Assembly (NCBI GenBank): GCA_963989245.1
Contig: OZ022341.1
Coordinates: 72,854,124 to 72,918,123 of the forward strand
DNA: 64,000 nt
Direction: 5' to 3'
Source: Nansenia antarctica
Lineage: Eukaryota > Chordata > Actinopteri > Argentiniformes > Microstomatidae
This document shows, piece after piece, positions 7,591-21,404 of the stretch; the stretch's first letter is position 1; each line of letters starts with the position of its first letter. The notes beneath the pieces were generated by a model that did no database searches, was not told where the DNA came from, and saw only the letters and a list, made by a program, of their open reading frames with translations. The translations under genes and the position numbers were made by a program.

Positions 7591-8617
7591 TTAGAGGGTC
7601 CAGTTACGGATTGCAGCCTCCTGTAAATGTTTTTTGAGAGTGGTTTTGAAGGTGGGCAGTGTTTTGCACTCCTTTAAGATTATAGGAACGGCGTTCCACA
7701 TTTTTACTGCATAGTTTGCAAACGAGTTTAACCCCTTGTTTGTGGTGCAACGCGGTTGAACGTGGTTCGTGGAGCTTCCTCTGGTATTGTATGTGTGGAC
7801 GTTGTTCACTTTTTGGAAGTATGTTGACAGGTACTTGGGTGTCTTTGTGGTGTAGCGTATCTTGAAGACCAGGCCCAGTGCAAGCTGCTGCACTCTGTCA
7901 ACTACTCGTAGCCAATCAAGGCTCAAAAAATGAGCAGCGGTTAGATGTGTCCTAGGGTTGAGGCCTAGCAGAAGCCTAACCAGTTTATTTTGGGCTGTCT
8001 GGAGTCTTGTTTTTTGGGCCTTTGTGGTTCTATAGTACCATGATGTTACGGCATAGTCGAAGTGACATTGAATGAGAGCTCCTGATAGGGTCCTCAGTGT
8101 GTTTTTACTGACAAGTGAGGATATCCTGTACAAGAATCTAGTTCTATGGTTAACTTTTTTGATTACTTTTGCTGCCATTTTATCTCCGGAAAGATTTGCC
8201 TCTAAGATGGAGCCCAGGTATGTAATATCCTCTTTTCTTGTGATAGTAATGTTACCCACTTTTATTTTGTAATTTACAGCCTTTCTGAGTTTAGATGGGG
8301 ATCCGTATAGGATGGTTTCAGTTTTACCTAGGTGTATTGATAGTTTATTGTCAGCTAGCCAGATGCAGATTCTACTCAGTTCAGTGCTTAGCGCTTTTTC
8401 CACCTGCAATATGTCCCTGTCAGAGACCAGCAGAGCCGAGTCATCCGCGAACAGGAACAAATTGCAATCACATGCTGATGACATGTCATTCACATATATT
8501 AGGAACAGTAAAGGTCCCAATATGCTTCCTTGTGGAACGCCGCAGGTCACTGGGAGGGGGGGGGGACAGTGTTCCGTTCACACTAACCACCTGTTCCCTC
8601 CCCTCTAAGTAGGATTG
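7591..8617 (-). pseudogene. LINE reverse transcriptase fragment, unit 2
   Basis: C10 class, so the frame is broken near the 5' end. It carries the Thr residue (SSTNHV) standard for the array, unlike unit 1. Confidence 0.9.
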
Positions 8618-8860
8618 CCAGTGCCACCCGAGAGGTTGGAGGAGCCGAGGTGGGAGGAGCGGCAGTTGTAGTCGGCCCTCCAGCCCTTCGGCTTCTTCGG
8701 CGGGTGGCACTGGCAGCGCAGGATGCGGATGAAGGCCAGCTGTTGAACTCGTGGCTGTTGCAGGGGTAGATGATGGGGTTCAGGCAGCTGTTGAAGTAGC
8801 CCAGCCAGAAGATCACCTTGAATAATGTCCCCGGGGGACGCAGGTTGGCGTTGAAGGAAC
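8618..8860 (-). pseudogene. adra1b: Adrenoceptor exon 2 fragment, unit 2
   Basis: Identical by eye to the unit 1 copy, with the same frameshift after HEF and the same acceptor. Confidence 0.85.
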
Positions 8861-9456
8861 CTGGGACAGGCAGACAGACAGAGAGACAGGAGATACAGGT
8901 TATAATGTATCAATCAATCAATTAATTAATTAATCAGTCTTGTTAGTTGGAATCCTCCTATGAACATTGTTAAAAGATATGTTTATATGCATTCTGGATA
9001 GTGTAGTGTGTCTGCTACTTGTGTATATATCTTTTTTAGATTAGTTCAGAATTATTTCACTTCGTTATTTAAGAGGGGACACACTTAAAAAAACGGCCTT
9101 AAATTGTGGACCTTTGGCCGTGAGAGGGGGGGGGTCGTTCGAACCGTCCGCCCCCCCGCCCCCCTCGCTACGGGCATGAATATTGTCCCCTTTAATGAGA
9201 CAATTGACATTACGACATTACGACTGCATACCCATTTTCCAGATTTAGAAGTTCTTACATTTGAATGTGTTTCATGCATTGTAAAGCTTTACACTTTAAG
9301 GTTTTGTGTGTGAGTTTTGGGATTTGTGTTTAGAGTTTTGAGAAAACGAGCCATGTTTTGTGGAAGCGCTGGAGAAAAACTGTAACACTACAGCACTGTT
9401 ACAACTACAGTTGTGATGGTACAATAGTACACCCTACTGGTCGAAATCAGGAAAAT

Positions 9457-9574
9457 GCTTACGGCACCGGGTATTCCCAGGCGGTCTCCCATCCAAGTAC
9501 TAACCCGGCCCGACCCTGCTTAGCTTCCGAGATCGGACGAGATCGGGCGTGGTCAGAGTGGTATGGCCGTAAAC
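9457..9574 (-). rRNA. 5S rRNA gene, unit 2
   Basis: No difference from unit 1 seen in gene, terminator or TATA-like box. The spacer upstream has one extra G in the G-run at about 9887-9895, as in unit 21. Confidence 0.97.
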
Positions 9575-9981
9575 GAAATGTACAGTGGTCGGTACTGTAT
9601 ATAAAGAGACATCAACCACGTTGCAATATAAATAATGTCATCGTGTATACGCAGAAGGCAGGAAATTATCTTGGAAAAACAAACCAATCAAAAACGTAAT
9701 TAACTAAACAAACAAACATTTCATTCACAACTGAAAAGAGGGTGCGGCATCATCCACAACGTGAGATACTTATTTGAGATAATTTACATCTTTTTAACAC
9801 AGCAAAACATTGAAAATGGCAATTCTCCGGGTACTACAGAAAACGGATCATTTAAACAACTAGTATGTGCAGAGGGTCTTTCGGGTGGGGGGGGGAGGTG
9901 TGGGAGACATAACAACAAAACCACAAGAATATATAGAGGGTAGTCCTGGTGGGGGTGTAGTCTTTTAATTTGATTTTTGAT

Positions 9982-11008
9982 TTAGAGGGTCCAGTTACGG
10001 ATTGCAGCCTCCTGTAAATGTTTTTTGAGAGTGGTTTTGAAGGTGGGCAGTGTTTTGCACTCCTTTAAGATTATAGGAACGGCGTTCCACATTTTTACTG
10101 CATAGTTTGCAAACGAGTTTAACCCCTTGTTTGTGGTGCAACGCGGTTGAACGTGGTTCGTGGAGCTTCCTCTGGTATTGTATGTGTGGACGTTGTTCAC
10201 TTTTTGGAAGTATGTTGACAGGTACTTGGGTGTCTTTGTGGTGTAGCGTATCTTGAAGACCAGGCCCAGTGCAAGCTGCTGCACTCTGTCAACTACTCGT
10301 AGCCAATCAAGGCTCAAAAAATGAGCAGCGGTTAGATGTGTCCTAGGGTTGAGGCCTAGCAGAAGCCTAACCAGTTTATTTTGGGCTGTCTGGAGTCTTG
10401 TTTTTTGGGCCTTTGTGGTTCTATAGTACCATGATGTTACGGCATAGTCGAAGTGACATTGAATGAGAGCTCCTGATAGGGTCCTCAGTGTGTTTTTACT
10501 GACAAGTGAGGATATCCTGTACAAGAATCTAGTTCTATGGTTAACTTTTTTGATTACTTTTGCTGCCATTTTATCTCCGGAAAGATTTGCCTCTAAGATG
10601 GAGCCCAGGTATGTAATATCCTCTTTTCTTGTGATAGTAATGTTACCCACTTTTATTTTGTAATTTACAGCCTTTCTGAGTTTAGATGGGGATCCGTATA
10701 GGATGGTTTCAGTTTTACCTAGGTGTATTGATAGTTTATTGTCAGCTAGCCAGATGCAGATTCTACTCAGTTCAGTGCTTAGCGCTTTTTCCACCTGCAA
10801 TATGTCCCTGTCAGAGACCAGCAGAGCCGAGTCATCCGCGAACAGGAACAAATTGCAATCACATGCTGATGACATGTCATTCACATATATTAGGAACAGT
10901 AAAGGTCCCAATATGCTTCCTTGTGGAACGCCGCAGGTCACTGGGAGGGGGGGGGGACAGTGTTCCGTTCACACTAACCACCTGTTCCCTCCCCTCTAAG
11001 TAGGATTG
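9982..11008 (-). pseudogene. LINE reverse transcriptase fragment, unit 3
   Basis: C10 class, standard protein sequence. Confidence 0.9.
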
Positions 11009-11251
11009 CCAGTGCCACCCGAGAGGTTGGAGGAGCCGAGGTGGGAGGAGCGGCAGTTGTAGTCGGCCCTCCAGCCCTTCGGCTTCTTCGGCGGGTGGCA
11101 CTGGCAGCGCAGGATGCGGATGAAGGCCAGCTGTTGAACTCGTGGCTGTTGCAGGGGTAGATGATGGGGTTCAGGCAGCTGTTGAAGTAGCCCAGCCAGA
11201 AGATCACCTTGAATAATGTCCCCGGGGGACGCAGGTTGGCGTTGAAGGAAC
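11009..11251 (-). pseudogene. adra1b: Adrenoceptor exon 2 fragment, unit 3
   Basis: Standard copy with the shared frameshift. Confidence 0.85.
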
Positions 11252-11847
11252 CTGGGACAGGCAGACAGACAGAGAGACAGGAGATACAGGTTATAATGTA
11301 TCAATCAATCAATTAATTAATTAATCAGTCTTGTTAGTTGGAATCCTCCTATGAACATTGTTAAAAGATATGTTTATATGCATTCTGGATAGTGTAGTGT
11401 GTCTGCTACTTGTGTATATATCTTTTTTAGATTAGTTCAGAATTATTTCACTTCGTTATTTAAGAGGGGACACACTTTAAAAAACGGCCTTAAATTGTGG
11501 ACCTTTGGCCGTGAGAGGGGGGGGGTCGTTCGAACCGTCCGCCCCCCCGCCCCCCTCGCTACGGGCATGAATATTGTCCCCTTTAATGAGACAATTGACA
11601 TTACGACATTACGACTGCATACCCATTTTCCAGATTTAGAAGTTCTTACATTTGAATGTGTTTCATGCATTGTAAAGCTTTACACTTTAAGGTTTTGTGT
11701 GTGAGTTTTGGGATTTGTGTTTAGAGTTTTGAGAAAACGAGCCATGTTTTGTGGAAGCGCTGGAGAAAAACTGTAACACTACAGCACTGTTACAACTACA
11801 GTTGTGATGGTACAATAGTACACCCTACTGGTCGAAATCAGGAAAAT

Positions 11848-11965
11848 GCTTACGGCACCGGGTATTCCCAGGCGGTCTCCCATCCAAGTACTAACCCGGC
11901 CCGACCCTGCTTAGCTTCCGAGATCGGACGAGATCGGGCGTGGTCAGAGTGGTATGGCCGTAAAC
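11848..11965 (-). rRNA. 5S rRNA gene, unit 3
   Basis: Standard 118-nt copy; no variant seen. Confidence 0.97.
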
Positions 11966-12371
11966 GAAATGTACAGTGGTCGGTACTGTATATAAAGAGA
12001 CATCAACCACGTTGCAATATAAATAATGTCATCGTGTATACGCAGAAGGCAGGAAATTATCTTGGAAAAACAAACCAATCAAAAACGTAATTAACTAAAC
12101 AAACAAACATTTCATTCACAACTGAAAAGAGGGTGCGGCATCATCCACAACGTGAGATACTTATTTGAGATAATTTACATCTTTTTAACACAGCAAAACA
12201 TTGAAAATGGCAATTCTCCGGGTACTACAGAAAACGGATCATTTAAACAACTAGTATGTGCAGAGGGTCTTTCGGGTGGGGGGGGAGGTGTGGGAGACAT
12301 AACAACAAAACCACAAGAATATATAGAGGGTAGTCCTGGTGGGGGTGTAGTCTTTTAATTTGATTTTTGAT

Positions 12372-13398
12372 TTAGAGGGTCCAGTTACGGATTGCAGCCT
12401 CCTGTAAATGTTTTTTGAGAGTGGTTTTGAAGGTGGGCAGTGTTTTGCACTCCTTTAAGATTATAGGAACGGCGTTCCACATTTTTACTGCATAGTTTGC
12501 AAACGAGTTTAACCCCTTGTTTGTGGTGCAACGCGGTTGAACGTGGTTCGTGGAGCTTCCTCTGGTATTGTATGTGTGGACGTTGTTCACTTTTTGGAAG
12601 TATGTTGACAGGTACTTGGGTGTCTTTGTGGTGTAGCGTATCTTGAAGACCAGGCCCAGTGCAAGCTGCTGCACTCTGTCAACTACTCGTAGCCAATCAA
12701 GGCTCAAAAAATGAGCAGCGGTTAGATGTGTCCTAGGGTTGAGGCCTAGCAGAAGCCTAACCAGTTTATTTTGGGCTGTCTGGAGTCTTGTTTTTTGGGC
12801 CTTTGTGGTTCTATAGTACCATGATGTTACGGCATAGTCGAAGTGACATTGAATGAGAGCTCCTGATAGGGTCCTCAGTGTGTTTTTACTGACAAGTGAG
12901 GATATCCTGTACAAGAATCTAGTTCTATGGTTAACTTTTTTGATTACTTTTGCTGCCATTTTATCTCCGGAAAGATTTGCCTCTAAGATGGAGCCCAGGT
13001 ATGTAATATCCTCTTTTCTTGTGATAGTAATGTTACCCACTTTTATTTTGTAATTTACAGCCTTTCTGAGTTTAGATGGGGATCCGTATAGGATGGTTTC
13101 AGTTTTACCTAGGTGTATTGATAGTTTATTGTCAGCTAGCCAGATGCAGATTCTACTCAGTTCAGTGCTTAGCGCTTTTTCCACCTGCAATATGTCCCTG
13201 TCAGAGACCAGCAGAGCCGAGTCATCCGCGAACAGGAACAAATTGCAATCACATGCTGATGACATGTCATTCACATATATTAGGAACAGTAAAGGTCCCA
13301 ATATGCTTCCTTGTGGAACGCCGCAGGTCACTGGGAGGGGGGGGGGACAGTGTTCCGTTCACACTAACCACCTGTTCCCTCCCCTCTAAGTAGGATTG
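12372..13398 (-). pseudogene. LINE reverse transcriptase fragment, unit 4
   Basis: C10 class, standard protein sequence. Confidence 0.9.
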
Positions 13399-13641
13399 CC
13401 AGTGCCACCCGAGAGGTTGGAGGAGCCGAGGTGGGAGGAGCGGCAGTTGTAGTCGGCCCTCCAGCCCTTCGGCTTCTTCGGCGGGTGGCACTGGCAGCGC
13501 AGGATGCGGATGAAGGCCAGCTGTTGAACTCGTGGCTGTTGCAGGGGTAGATGATGGGGTTCAGGCAGCTGTTGAAGTAGCCCAGCCAGAAGATCACCTT
13601 GAATAATGTCCCCGGGGGACGCAGGTTGGCGTTGAAGGAAC
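13399..13641 (-). pseudogene. adra1b: Adrenoceptor exon 2 fragment, unit 4
   Basis: Standard copy with the shared frameshift. Confidence 0.85.
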
Positions 13642-14237
13642 CTGGGACAGGCAGACAGACAGAGAGACAGGAGATACAGGTTATAATGTATCAATCAATC
13701 AATTAATTAATTAATCAGTCTTGTTAGTTGGAATCCTCCTATGAACATTGTTAAAAGATATGTTTATATGCATTCTGGATAGTGTAGTGTGTCTGCTACT
13801 TGTGTATATATCTTTTTTAGATTAGTTCAGAATTATTTCACTTCGTTATTTAAGAGGGGACACACTTTAAAAAACGGCCTTAAATTGTGGACCTTTGGCC
13901 GTGAGAGGGGGGGGGTCGTTCGAACCGTCCGCCCCCCCGCCCCCCTCGCTACGGGCATGAATATTGTCCCCTTTAATGAGACAATTGACATTACGACATT
14001 ACGACTGCATACCCATTTTCCAGATTTAGAAGTTCTTACATTTGAATGTGTTTCATGCATTGTAAAGCTTTACACTTTAAGGTTTTGTGTGTGAGTTTTG
14101 GGATTTGTGTTTAGAGTTTTGAGAAAACGAGCCATGTTTTGTGGAAGCGCTGGAGAAAAACTGTAACACTACAGCACTGTTACAACTACAGTTGTGATGG
14201 TACAATAGTACACCCTACTGGTCGAAATCAGGAAAAT

Positions 14238-14355
14238 GCTTACGGCACCGGGTATTCCCAGGCGGTCTCCCATCCAAGTACTAACCCGGCCCGACCCTGC
14301 TTAGCTTCCGAGATCGGACGAGATCGGGCGTGGTCAGAGTGGTATGGCCGTAAAC
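14238..14355 (-). rRNA. 5S rRNA gene, unit 4
   Basis: Standard copy. The upstream spacer has a private G to T change (AAAACTGATC, about 14625). Confidence 0.97.
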
Positions 14356-14761
14356 GAAATGTACAGTGGTCGGTACTGTATATAAAGAGACATCAACCAC
14401 GTTGCAATATAAATAATGTCATCGTGTATACGCAGAAGGCAGGAAATTATCTTGGAAAAACAAACCAATCAAAAACGTAATTAACTAAACAAACAAACAT
14501 TTCATTCACAACTGAAAAGAGGGTGCGGCATCATCCACAACGTGAGATACTTATTTGAGATAATTTACATCTTTTTAACACAGCAAAACATTGAAAATGG
14601 CAATTCTCCGGGTACTACAGAAAACTGATCATTTAAACAACTAGTATGTGCAGAGGGTCTTTCGGGTGGGGGGGGAGGTGTGGGAGACATAACAACAAAA
14701 CCACAAGAATATATAGAGGGTAGTCCTGGTGGGGGTGTAGTCTTTTAATTTGATTTTTGAT

Positions 14762-15789
14762 TCAGAGGGTCCAGTTACGGATTGCAGCCTCCTGTAAATG
14801 TTTTTTGAGAGTGGTTTTGAAGGTGGGCAGTGTTTTGCACTCCTTTAAGATTATAGGAACGGCGTTCCACATTTTTACTGCATAGTTTGCAAACGAGTTT
14901 AACCCCTTGTTTGTGGTGCAACGCGGTTGAACGTGGTTCGTGGAGCTTCCTCTGGTATTGTATGTGTGGACGTTGTTCACTTTTTGGAAGTATGTTGACA
15001 GGTACTTGGGTGTCTTTGTGGTGTAGCGTATCTTGAAGACCAGGCCCAGTGCAAGCTGCTGCACTCTGTCAACTACTCGTAGCCAATCAAGGCTCAAAAA
15101 ATGAGCAGCGGTTAGATGTGTCCTAGGGTTGAGGCCTAGCAGAAGCCTAACCAGTTTATTTTGGGCTGTCTGGAGTCTTGTTTTTTGGGCCTTTGTGGTT
15201 CTATAGTACCATGATGTTACGGCATAGTCGAAGTGACATTGAATGAGAGCTCCTGATAGGGTCCTCAGTGTGTTTTTACTGACAAGTGAGGATATCCTGT
15301 ACAAGAATCTAGTTCTATGGTTAACTTTTTTGATTACTTTTGCTGCCATTTTATCTCCGGAAAGATTTGCCTCTAAGATGGAGCCCAGGTATGTAATATC
15401 CTCTTTTCTTGTGATAGTAATGTTACCCACTTTTATTTTGTAATTTACAGCCTTTCTGAGTTTAGATGGGGATCCGTATAGGATGGTTTCAGTTTTACCT
15501 AGGTGTATTGATAGTTTATTGTCAGCTAGCCAGATGCAGATTCTACTCAGTTCAGTGCTTAGCGCTTTTTCCACCTGCAATATGTCCCTGTCAGAGACCA
15601 GCAGAGCCGAGTCATCCGCGAACAGGAACAAATTGCAATCACATGCTGATGACATGTCATTCACATATATTAGGAACAGTAAAGGTCCCAATATGCTTCC
15701 TTGTGGAACGCCGCAGGTCACTGGGAGGGGGGGGGGGACAGTGTTCCGTTCACACTAACCACCTGTTCCCTCCCCTCTAAGTAGGATTG
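14762..15789 (-). pseudogene. LINE reverse transcriptase fragment, unit 5
   Basis: The only copy with a C-run of 11, giving a different frameshift from the C10 copies. A private base change is present right at the stop codon (TTCAGAGGG on the plus strand, so TGA instead of TAA). Confidence 0.9.
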
Positions 15790-16032
15790 CCAGTGCCACC
15801 CGAGAGGTTGGAGGAGCCGAGGTGGGAGGAGCGGCAGTTGTAGTCGGCCCTCCAGCCCTTCGGCTTCTTCGGCGGGTGGCACTGGCAGCGCAGGATGCGG
15901 ATGAAGGCCAGCTGTTGAACTCGTGGCTGTTGCAGGGGTAGATGATGGGGTTCAGGCAGCTGTTGAAGTAGCCCAGCCAGAAGATCACCTTGAATAATGT
16001 CCCCGGGGGACGCAGGTTGGCGTTGAAGGAAC
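15790..16032 (-). pseudogene. adra1b: Adrenoceptor exon 2 fragment, unit 5
   Basis: Standard copy with the shared frameshift. Confidence 0.85.
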
Positions 16033-16629
16033 CTGGGACAGGCAGACAGACAGAGAGACAGGAGATACAGGTTATAATGTATCAATCAATCAATTAATTA
16101 ATTAATCAGTCTTGTTAGTTGGAATCCTCCTATGAACATTGTTAAAAGATATGTTTATATGCATTCTGGATAGTGTAGTGTGTCTGCTACTTGTGTATAT
16201 ATCTTTTTTAGATTAGTTCAGAATTATTTCACTTCGTTATTTAAGAGGGGACACACTTTAAAAAACGGCCTTAAATTGTGGACCTTTGGCCGTGAGAGGG
16301 GGGGGGGTCGTTCGAACCGTCCGCCCCCCCGGCCCCCTCGCTACGGGCATGAATATTGTCCCCTTTAATGAGACAATTGACATTACGACATTACGACTGC
16401 ATACCCATTTTCCAGATTTAGAAGTTCTTACATTTGAATGTGTTTCATGCATTGTAAAGCTTTACACTTTAAGGTTTTGTGTGTGAGTTTTGGGATTTGT
16501 GTTTAGAGTTTTGAGAAAACGAGCCATGTTTTGTGGAAGCGCTGGAGAAAAACTGTAACACTACAGCACTGTTACAACTACAGTTGTGATGGTACAATAG
16601 TACACCCTACTGGTCGAAATCAGGAAAAT

Positions 16630-16747
16630 GCTTACGGCACCGGGTATTCCCAGGCGGTCTCCCATCCAAGTACTAACCCGGCCCGACCCTGCTTAGCTTC
16701 CGAGATCGGACGAGATCGGGCGTGGTCAGAGTGGTATGGCCGTAAAC
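16630..16747 (-). rRNA. 5S rRNA gene, unit 5
   Basis: Standard copy. The 3' spacer G/C-run block differs slightly (one extra G at about 16300, and CCCCCCCGGCCCCC), and the upstream spacer has A to C at about 16871. Confidence 0.97.
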
Positions 16748-17153
16748 GAAATGTACAGTGGTCGGTACTGTATATAAAGAGACATCAACCACGTTGCAAT
16801 ATAAATAATGTCATCGTGTATACGCAGAAGGCAGGAAATTATCTTGGAAAAACAAACCAATCAAAAACGTCATTAACTAAACAAACAAACATTTCATTCA
16901 CAACTGAAAAGAGGGTGCGGCATCATCCACAACGTGAGATACTTATTTGAGATAATTTACATCTTTTTAACACAGCAAAACATTGAAAATGGCAATTCTC
17001 CGGGTACTACAGAAAACGGATCATTTAAACAACTAGTATGTGCAGAGGGTCTTTCGGGTGGGGGGGGAGGTGTGGGAGACATAACAACAAAACCACAAGA
17101 ATATATAGAGGGTAGTCCTGGTGGGGGTGTAGTCTTTTAATTTGATTTTTGAT

Positions 17154-18180
17154 TTAGAGGGTCCAGTTACGGATTGCAGCCTCCTGTAAATGTCTTTTGA
17201 GAGTGGTTTTGAAGGTGGGCAGTGTTTTGCACTCCTTTAAGATTATAGGAACGGCGTTCCACATTTTTACTGCATAGTTTGCAAACGAGTTTAACCCCTT
17301 GTTTGTGGTGCAACGCGGTTGAACGTGGTTCGTGGAGCTTCCTCTGGTATTGTATGTGTGGACGTTGTTCACTTTTTGGAAGTATGTTGACAGGTACTTG
17401 GGTGTCTTTGTGGTGTAGCGTATCTTGAAGACCAGGCCCAGTGCAAGCTGCTGCACTCTGTCAACTACTCGTAGCCAATCAAGGCTCAAAAAATGAGCAG
17501 CGGTTAGATGTGTCCTAGGGTTGAGGCCTAGCAGAAGCCTAACCAGTTTATTTTGGGCTGTCTGGAGTCTTGTTTTTTGGGCCTTTGTGGTTCTATAGTA
17601 CCATGATGTTACGGCATAGTCGAAGTGACATTGAATGAGAGCTCCTGATAGGGTCCTCAGTGTGTTTTTACTGACAAGTGAGGATATCCTGTACAAGAAT
17701 CTAGTTCTATGGTTAACTTTTTTGATTACTTTTGCTGCCATTTTATCTCCGGAAAGATTTGCCTCTAAGATGGAGCCCAGGTATGTAATATCCTCTTTTC
17801 TTGTGATAGTAATGTTACCCACTTTTATTTTGTAATTTACAGCCTTTCTGAGTTTAGATGGGGATCCGTATAGGATGGTTTCAGTTTTACCTAGGTGTAT
17901 TGATAGTTTATTGTCAGCTAGCCAGATGCAGATTCTACTCAGTTCAGTGCTTAGCGCTTTTTCCACCTGCAATATGTCCCTGTCAGAGACCAGCAGAGCC
18001 GAGTCATCCGCGAACAGGAACAAATTGCAATCACATGCTGATGACATGTCATTCACATATATTAGGAACAGTAAAGGTCCCAATATGCTTCCTTGTGGAA
18101 CGCCGCAGGTCACTGGGAGGGGGGGGGGACAGTGTTCCGTTCACACTAACCACCTGTTCCCTCCCCTCTAAGTAGGATTG
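17154..18180 (-). pseudogene. LINE reverse transcriptase fragment, unit 6
   Basis: C10 class, with a private Lys to Arg change near the C-terminus (LKRHLQ, about 17194). Confidence 0.9.
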
Positions 18181-18423
18181 CCAGTGCCACCCGAGAGGTT
18201 GGAGGAGCCGAGGTGGGAGGAGCGGCAGTTGTAGTCGGCCCTCCAGCCCTTCGGCTTCTTCGGCGGGTGGCACTGGCAGCGCAGGATGCGGATGAAGGCC
18301 AGCTGTTGAACTCGTGGCTGTTGCAGGGGTAGATGATGGGGTTCAGGCAGCTGTTGAAGTAGCCCAGCCAGAAGATCACCTTGAATAACGTCCCCGGGGG
18401 ACGCAGGTTGGCGTTGAAGGAAC
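18181..18423 (-). pseudogene. adra1b: Adrenoceptor exon 2 fragment, unit 6
   Basis: One private base change upstream of TM7 (T to C on the plus strand at about 18389); frameshift as in the others. Confidence 0.85.
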
Positions 18424-19019
18424 CTGGGACAGGCAGACAGACAGAGAGACAGGAGATACAGGTTATAATGTATCAATCAATCAATTAATTAATTAATCAG
18501 TCTTGTTAGTTGGAATCCTCCTATGAACATTGTTAAAAGATATGTTTATATGCATTCTGGATAGTGTAGTGTGTCTGCTACTTGTGTATATATCTTTTTT
18601 AGATTAGTTCAGAATTATTTCACTTCGTTATTTAAGAGGGGACACACTTTAAAAAACGGCCTTAAATTGTGGACCTTTGGCCGTGAGAGGGGGGGGGTCG
18701 TTCGAACCGTCCGCCCCCCCGCCCCCCTCGCTACGGGCATGAATATTGTCCCCTTTAATGAGACAATTGACATTACGACATTACGACTGCATACCCATTT
18801 TCCAGATTTAGAAGTTCTTACATTTGAATGTGTTTCATGCATTGTAAAGCTTTACACTTTAAGGTTTTGTGTGTGAGTTTTGGGATTTGTGTTTAGAGTT
18901 TTGAGAAAACGAGCCATGTTTTGTGGAAGCGCTGGAGAAAAACTGTAACACTACAGCACTGTTACAACTACAGTTGTGATGGTACAATAGTACACCCTAC
19001 TGGTCGAAATCAGGAAAAT

Positions 19020-19137
19020 GCTTACGGCACCGGGTATTCCCAGGCGGTCTCCCATCCAAGTACTAACCCGGCCCGACCCTGCTTAGCTTCCGAGATCGGA
19101 CGAGATCGGGCGTGGTCAGAGTGGTATGGCCGTAAAC
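19020..19137 (-). rRNA. 5S rRNA gene, unit 6
   Basis: Standard copy; no variant seen. Confidence 0.97.
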
Positions 19138-19543
19138 GAAATGTACAGTGGTCGGTACTGTATATAAAGAGACATCAACCACGTTGCAATATAAATAATG
19201 TCATCGTGTATACGCAGAAGGCAGGAAATTATCTTGGAAAAACAAACCAATCAAAAACGTAATTAACTAAACAAACAAACATTTCATTCACAACTGAAAA
19301 GAGGGTGCGGCATCATCCACAACGTGAGATACTTATTTGAGATAATTTACATCTTTTTAACACAGCAAAACATTGAAAATGGCAATTCTCCGGGTACTAC
19401 AGAAAACGGATCATTTAAACAACTAGTATGTGCAGAGGGTCTTTCGGGTGGGGGGGGAGGTGTGGGAGACATAACAACAAAACCACAAGAATATATAGAG
19501 GGTAGTCCTGGTGGGGGTGTAGTCTTTTAATTTGATTTTTGAT

Positions 19544-20569
19544 TTAGAGGGTCCAGTTACGGATTGCAGCCTCCTGTAAATGTTTTTTGAGAGTGGTTTT
19601 GAAGGTGGGCAGTGTTTTGCACTCCTTTAAGATTATAGGAACGGCGTTCCACATTTTTACTGCATAGTTTGCAAACGAGTTTAACCCCTTGTTTGTGGTG
19701 CAACGCGGTTGAACGTGGTTCGTGGAGCTTCCTCTGGTATTGTATGTGTGGACGTTGTTCACTTTTTGGAAGTATGTTGACAGGTACTTGGGTGTCTTTG
19801 TGGTGTAGCGTATCTTGAAGACCAGGCCCAGTGCAAGCTGCTGCACTCTGTCAACTACTCGTAGCCAATCAAGGCTCAAAAAATGAGCAGCGGTTAGATG
19901 TGTCCTAGGGTTGAGGCCTAGCAGAAGCCTAACCAGTTTATTTTGGGCTGTCTGGAGTCTTGTTTTTTGGGCCTTTGTGGTTCTATAGTACCATGATGTT
20001 ACGGCATAGTCGAAGTGACATTGAATGAGAGCTCCTGATAGGGTCCTCAGTGTGTTTTTACTGACAAGTGAGGATATCCTGTACAAGAATCTAGTTCTAT
20101 GGTTAACTTTTTTGATTACTTTTGCTGCCATTTTATCTCCGGAAAGATTTGCCTCTAAGATGGAGCCCAGGTATGTAATATCCTCTTTTCTTGTGATAGT
20201 AATGTTACCCACTTTTATTTTGTAATTTACAGCCTTTCTGAGTTTAGATGGGGATCCATATAGGATGGTTTCAGTTTTACCTAGGTGTATTGATAGTTTA
20301 TTGTCAGCTAGCCAGATGCAGATTCTACTCAGTTCAGTGCTTAGCGCTTTTTCCACCTGCAATATGTCCCTGTCAGAGACCAGCAGAGCCGAGTCATCCG
20401 CGAACAGGAACAAATTGCAATCACATGCTGATGACATGTCATTCACATATATTAGGAACAGTAAAGGTCCCAATATGCTTCCTTGTGGAACGCCGCAGGT
20501 CACTGGGAGGGGGGGGGACAGTGTTCCGTTCACACTAACCACCTGTTCCCTCCCCTCTAAGTAGGATTG
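19544..20569 (-). pseudogene. LINE reverse transcriptase fragment, unit 7
   Basis: C9 class: the reverse transcriptase frame is open through the C-run and on into out-of-frame adrenoceptor sequence (372 codons from 20662). Keeps the 9-bp segment AAC-GAG-TTT region (LNSF). Carries the CCATAT variant at about 20258, shared with units 8, 9 and 16. Confidence 0.9.
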
Positions 20570-20812
20570 CCAGTGCCACCCGAGAGGTTGGAGGAGCCGA
20601 GGTGGGAGGAGCGGCAGTTGTAGTCGGCCCTCCAGCCCTTCGGCTTCTTCGGCGGGTGGCACTGGCAGCGCAGGATGCGGATGAAGGCCAGCTGTTGAAC
20701 TCGTGGCTGTTGCAGGGGTAGATGATGGGGTTCAGGCAGCTGTTGAAGTAGCCCAGCCAGAAGATCACCTTGAATAATGTCCCCGGGGGACGCAGGTTGG
20801 CGTTGAAGGAAC
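20570..20812 (-). pseudogene. adra1b: Adrenoceptor exon 2 fragment, unit 7
   Basis: Standard copy; the microsatellite in the intron tail is 4 bp shorter than in units 1-6. Confidence 0.85.
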
Positions 20813-21404
20813 CTGGGACAGGCAGACAGACAGAGAGACAGGAGATACAGGTTATAATGTATCAATCAATTAATTAATTAATCAGTCTTGTTAGTTGGAA
20901 TCCTCCTATGAACATTGTTAAAAGATATGTTTATATGCATTCTGGATAGTGTAGTGTGTCTGCTACTTGTGTATATATCTTTTTTAGATTAGTTCAGAAT
21001 TATTTCACTTCGTTATTTAAGAGGGGACACACTTTAAAAAACGGCCTTTAATTGTGGACCTTTGGCCGTGAGAGGGGGGGGGTCGTTCGAACCGTCCGCC
21101 CCCCCGCCCCCCTCGCTACGGGCATGAATATTGTCCCCTTTAATGAGACAATTGACATTACGACATTACGACTGCATACCCATTTTCCAGATTTAGAAGT
21201 TCTTACATTTGAATGTGTTTCATGCATTGTAAAGCTTTACACTTTAAGGTTTTGTGTGTGAGTTTTGGGATTTGTGTTTAGAGTTTTGAGAAAACGAGCC
21301 ATGTTTTGTGGAAGCGCTGGAGAAAAACTGTAACACTACAGCACTGTTACAACTACAGTTGTGATGGTACAATAGTACACCCTACTGGTCGAAATCAGGA
21401 AAAT

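Noticed and set aside
19544..20662. Frame of 369-372 codons as a chimeric receptor/reverse transcriptase protein
   Set aside because: Its first 30 or so codons read the adrenoceptor exon out of frame. It is just the open reverse transcriptase frame extended to a chance ATG and lacks most of a working LINE protein.
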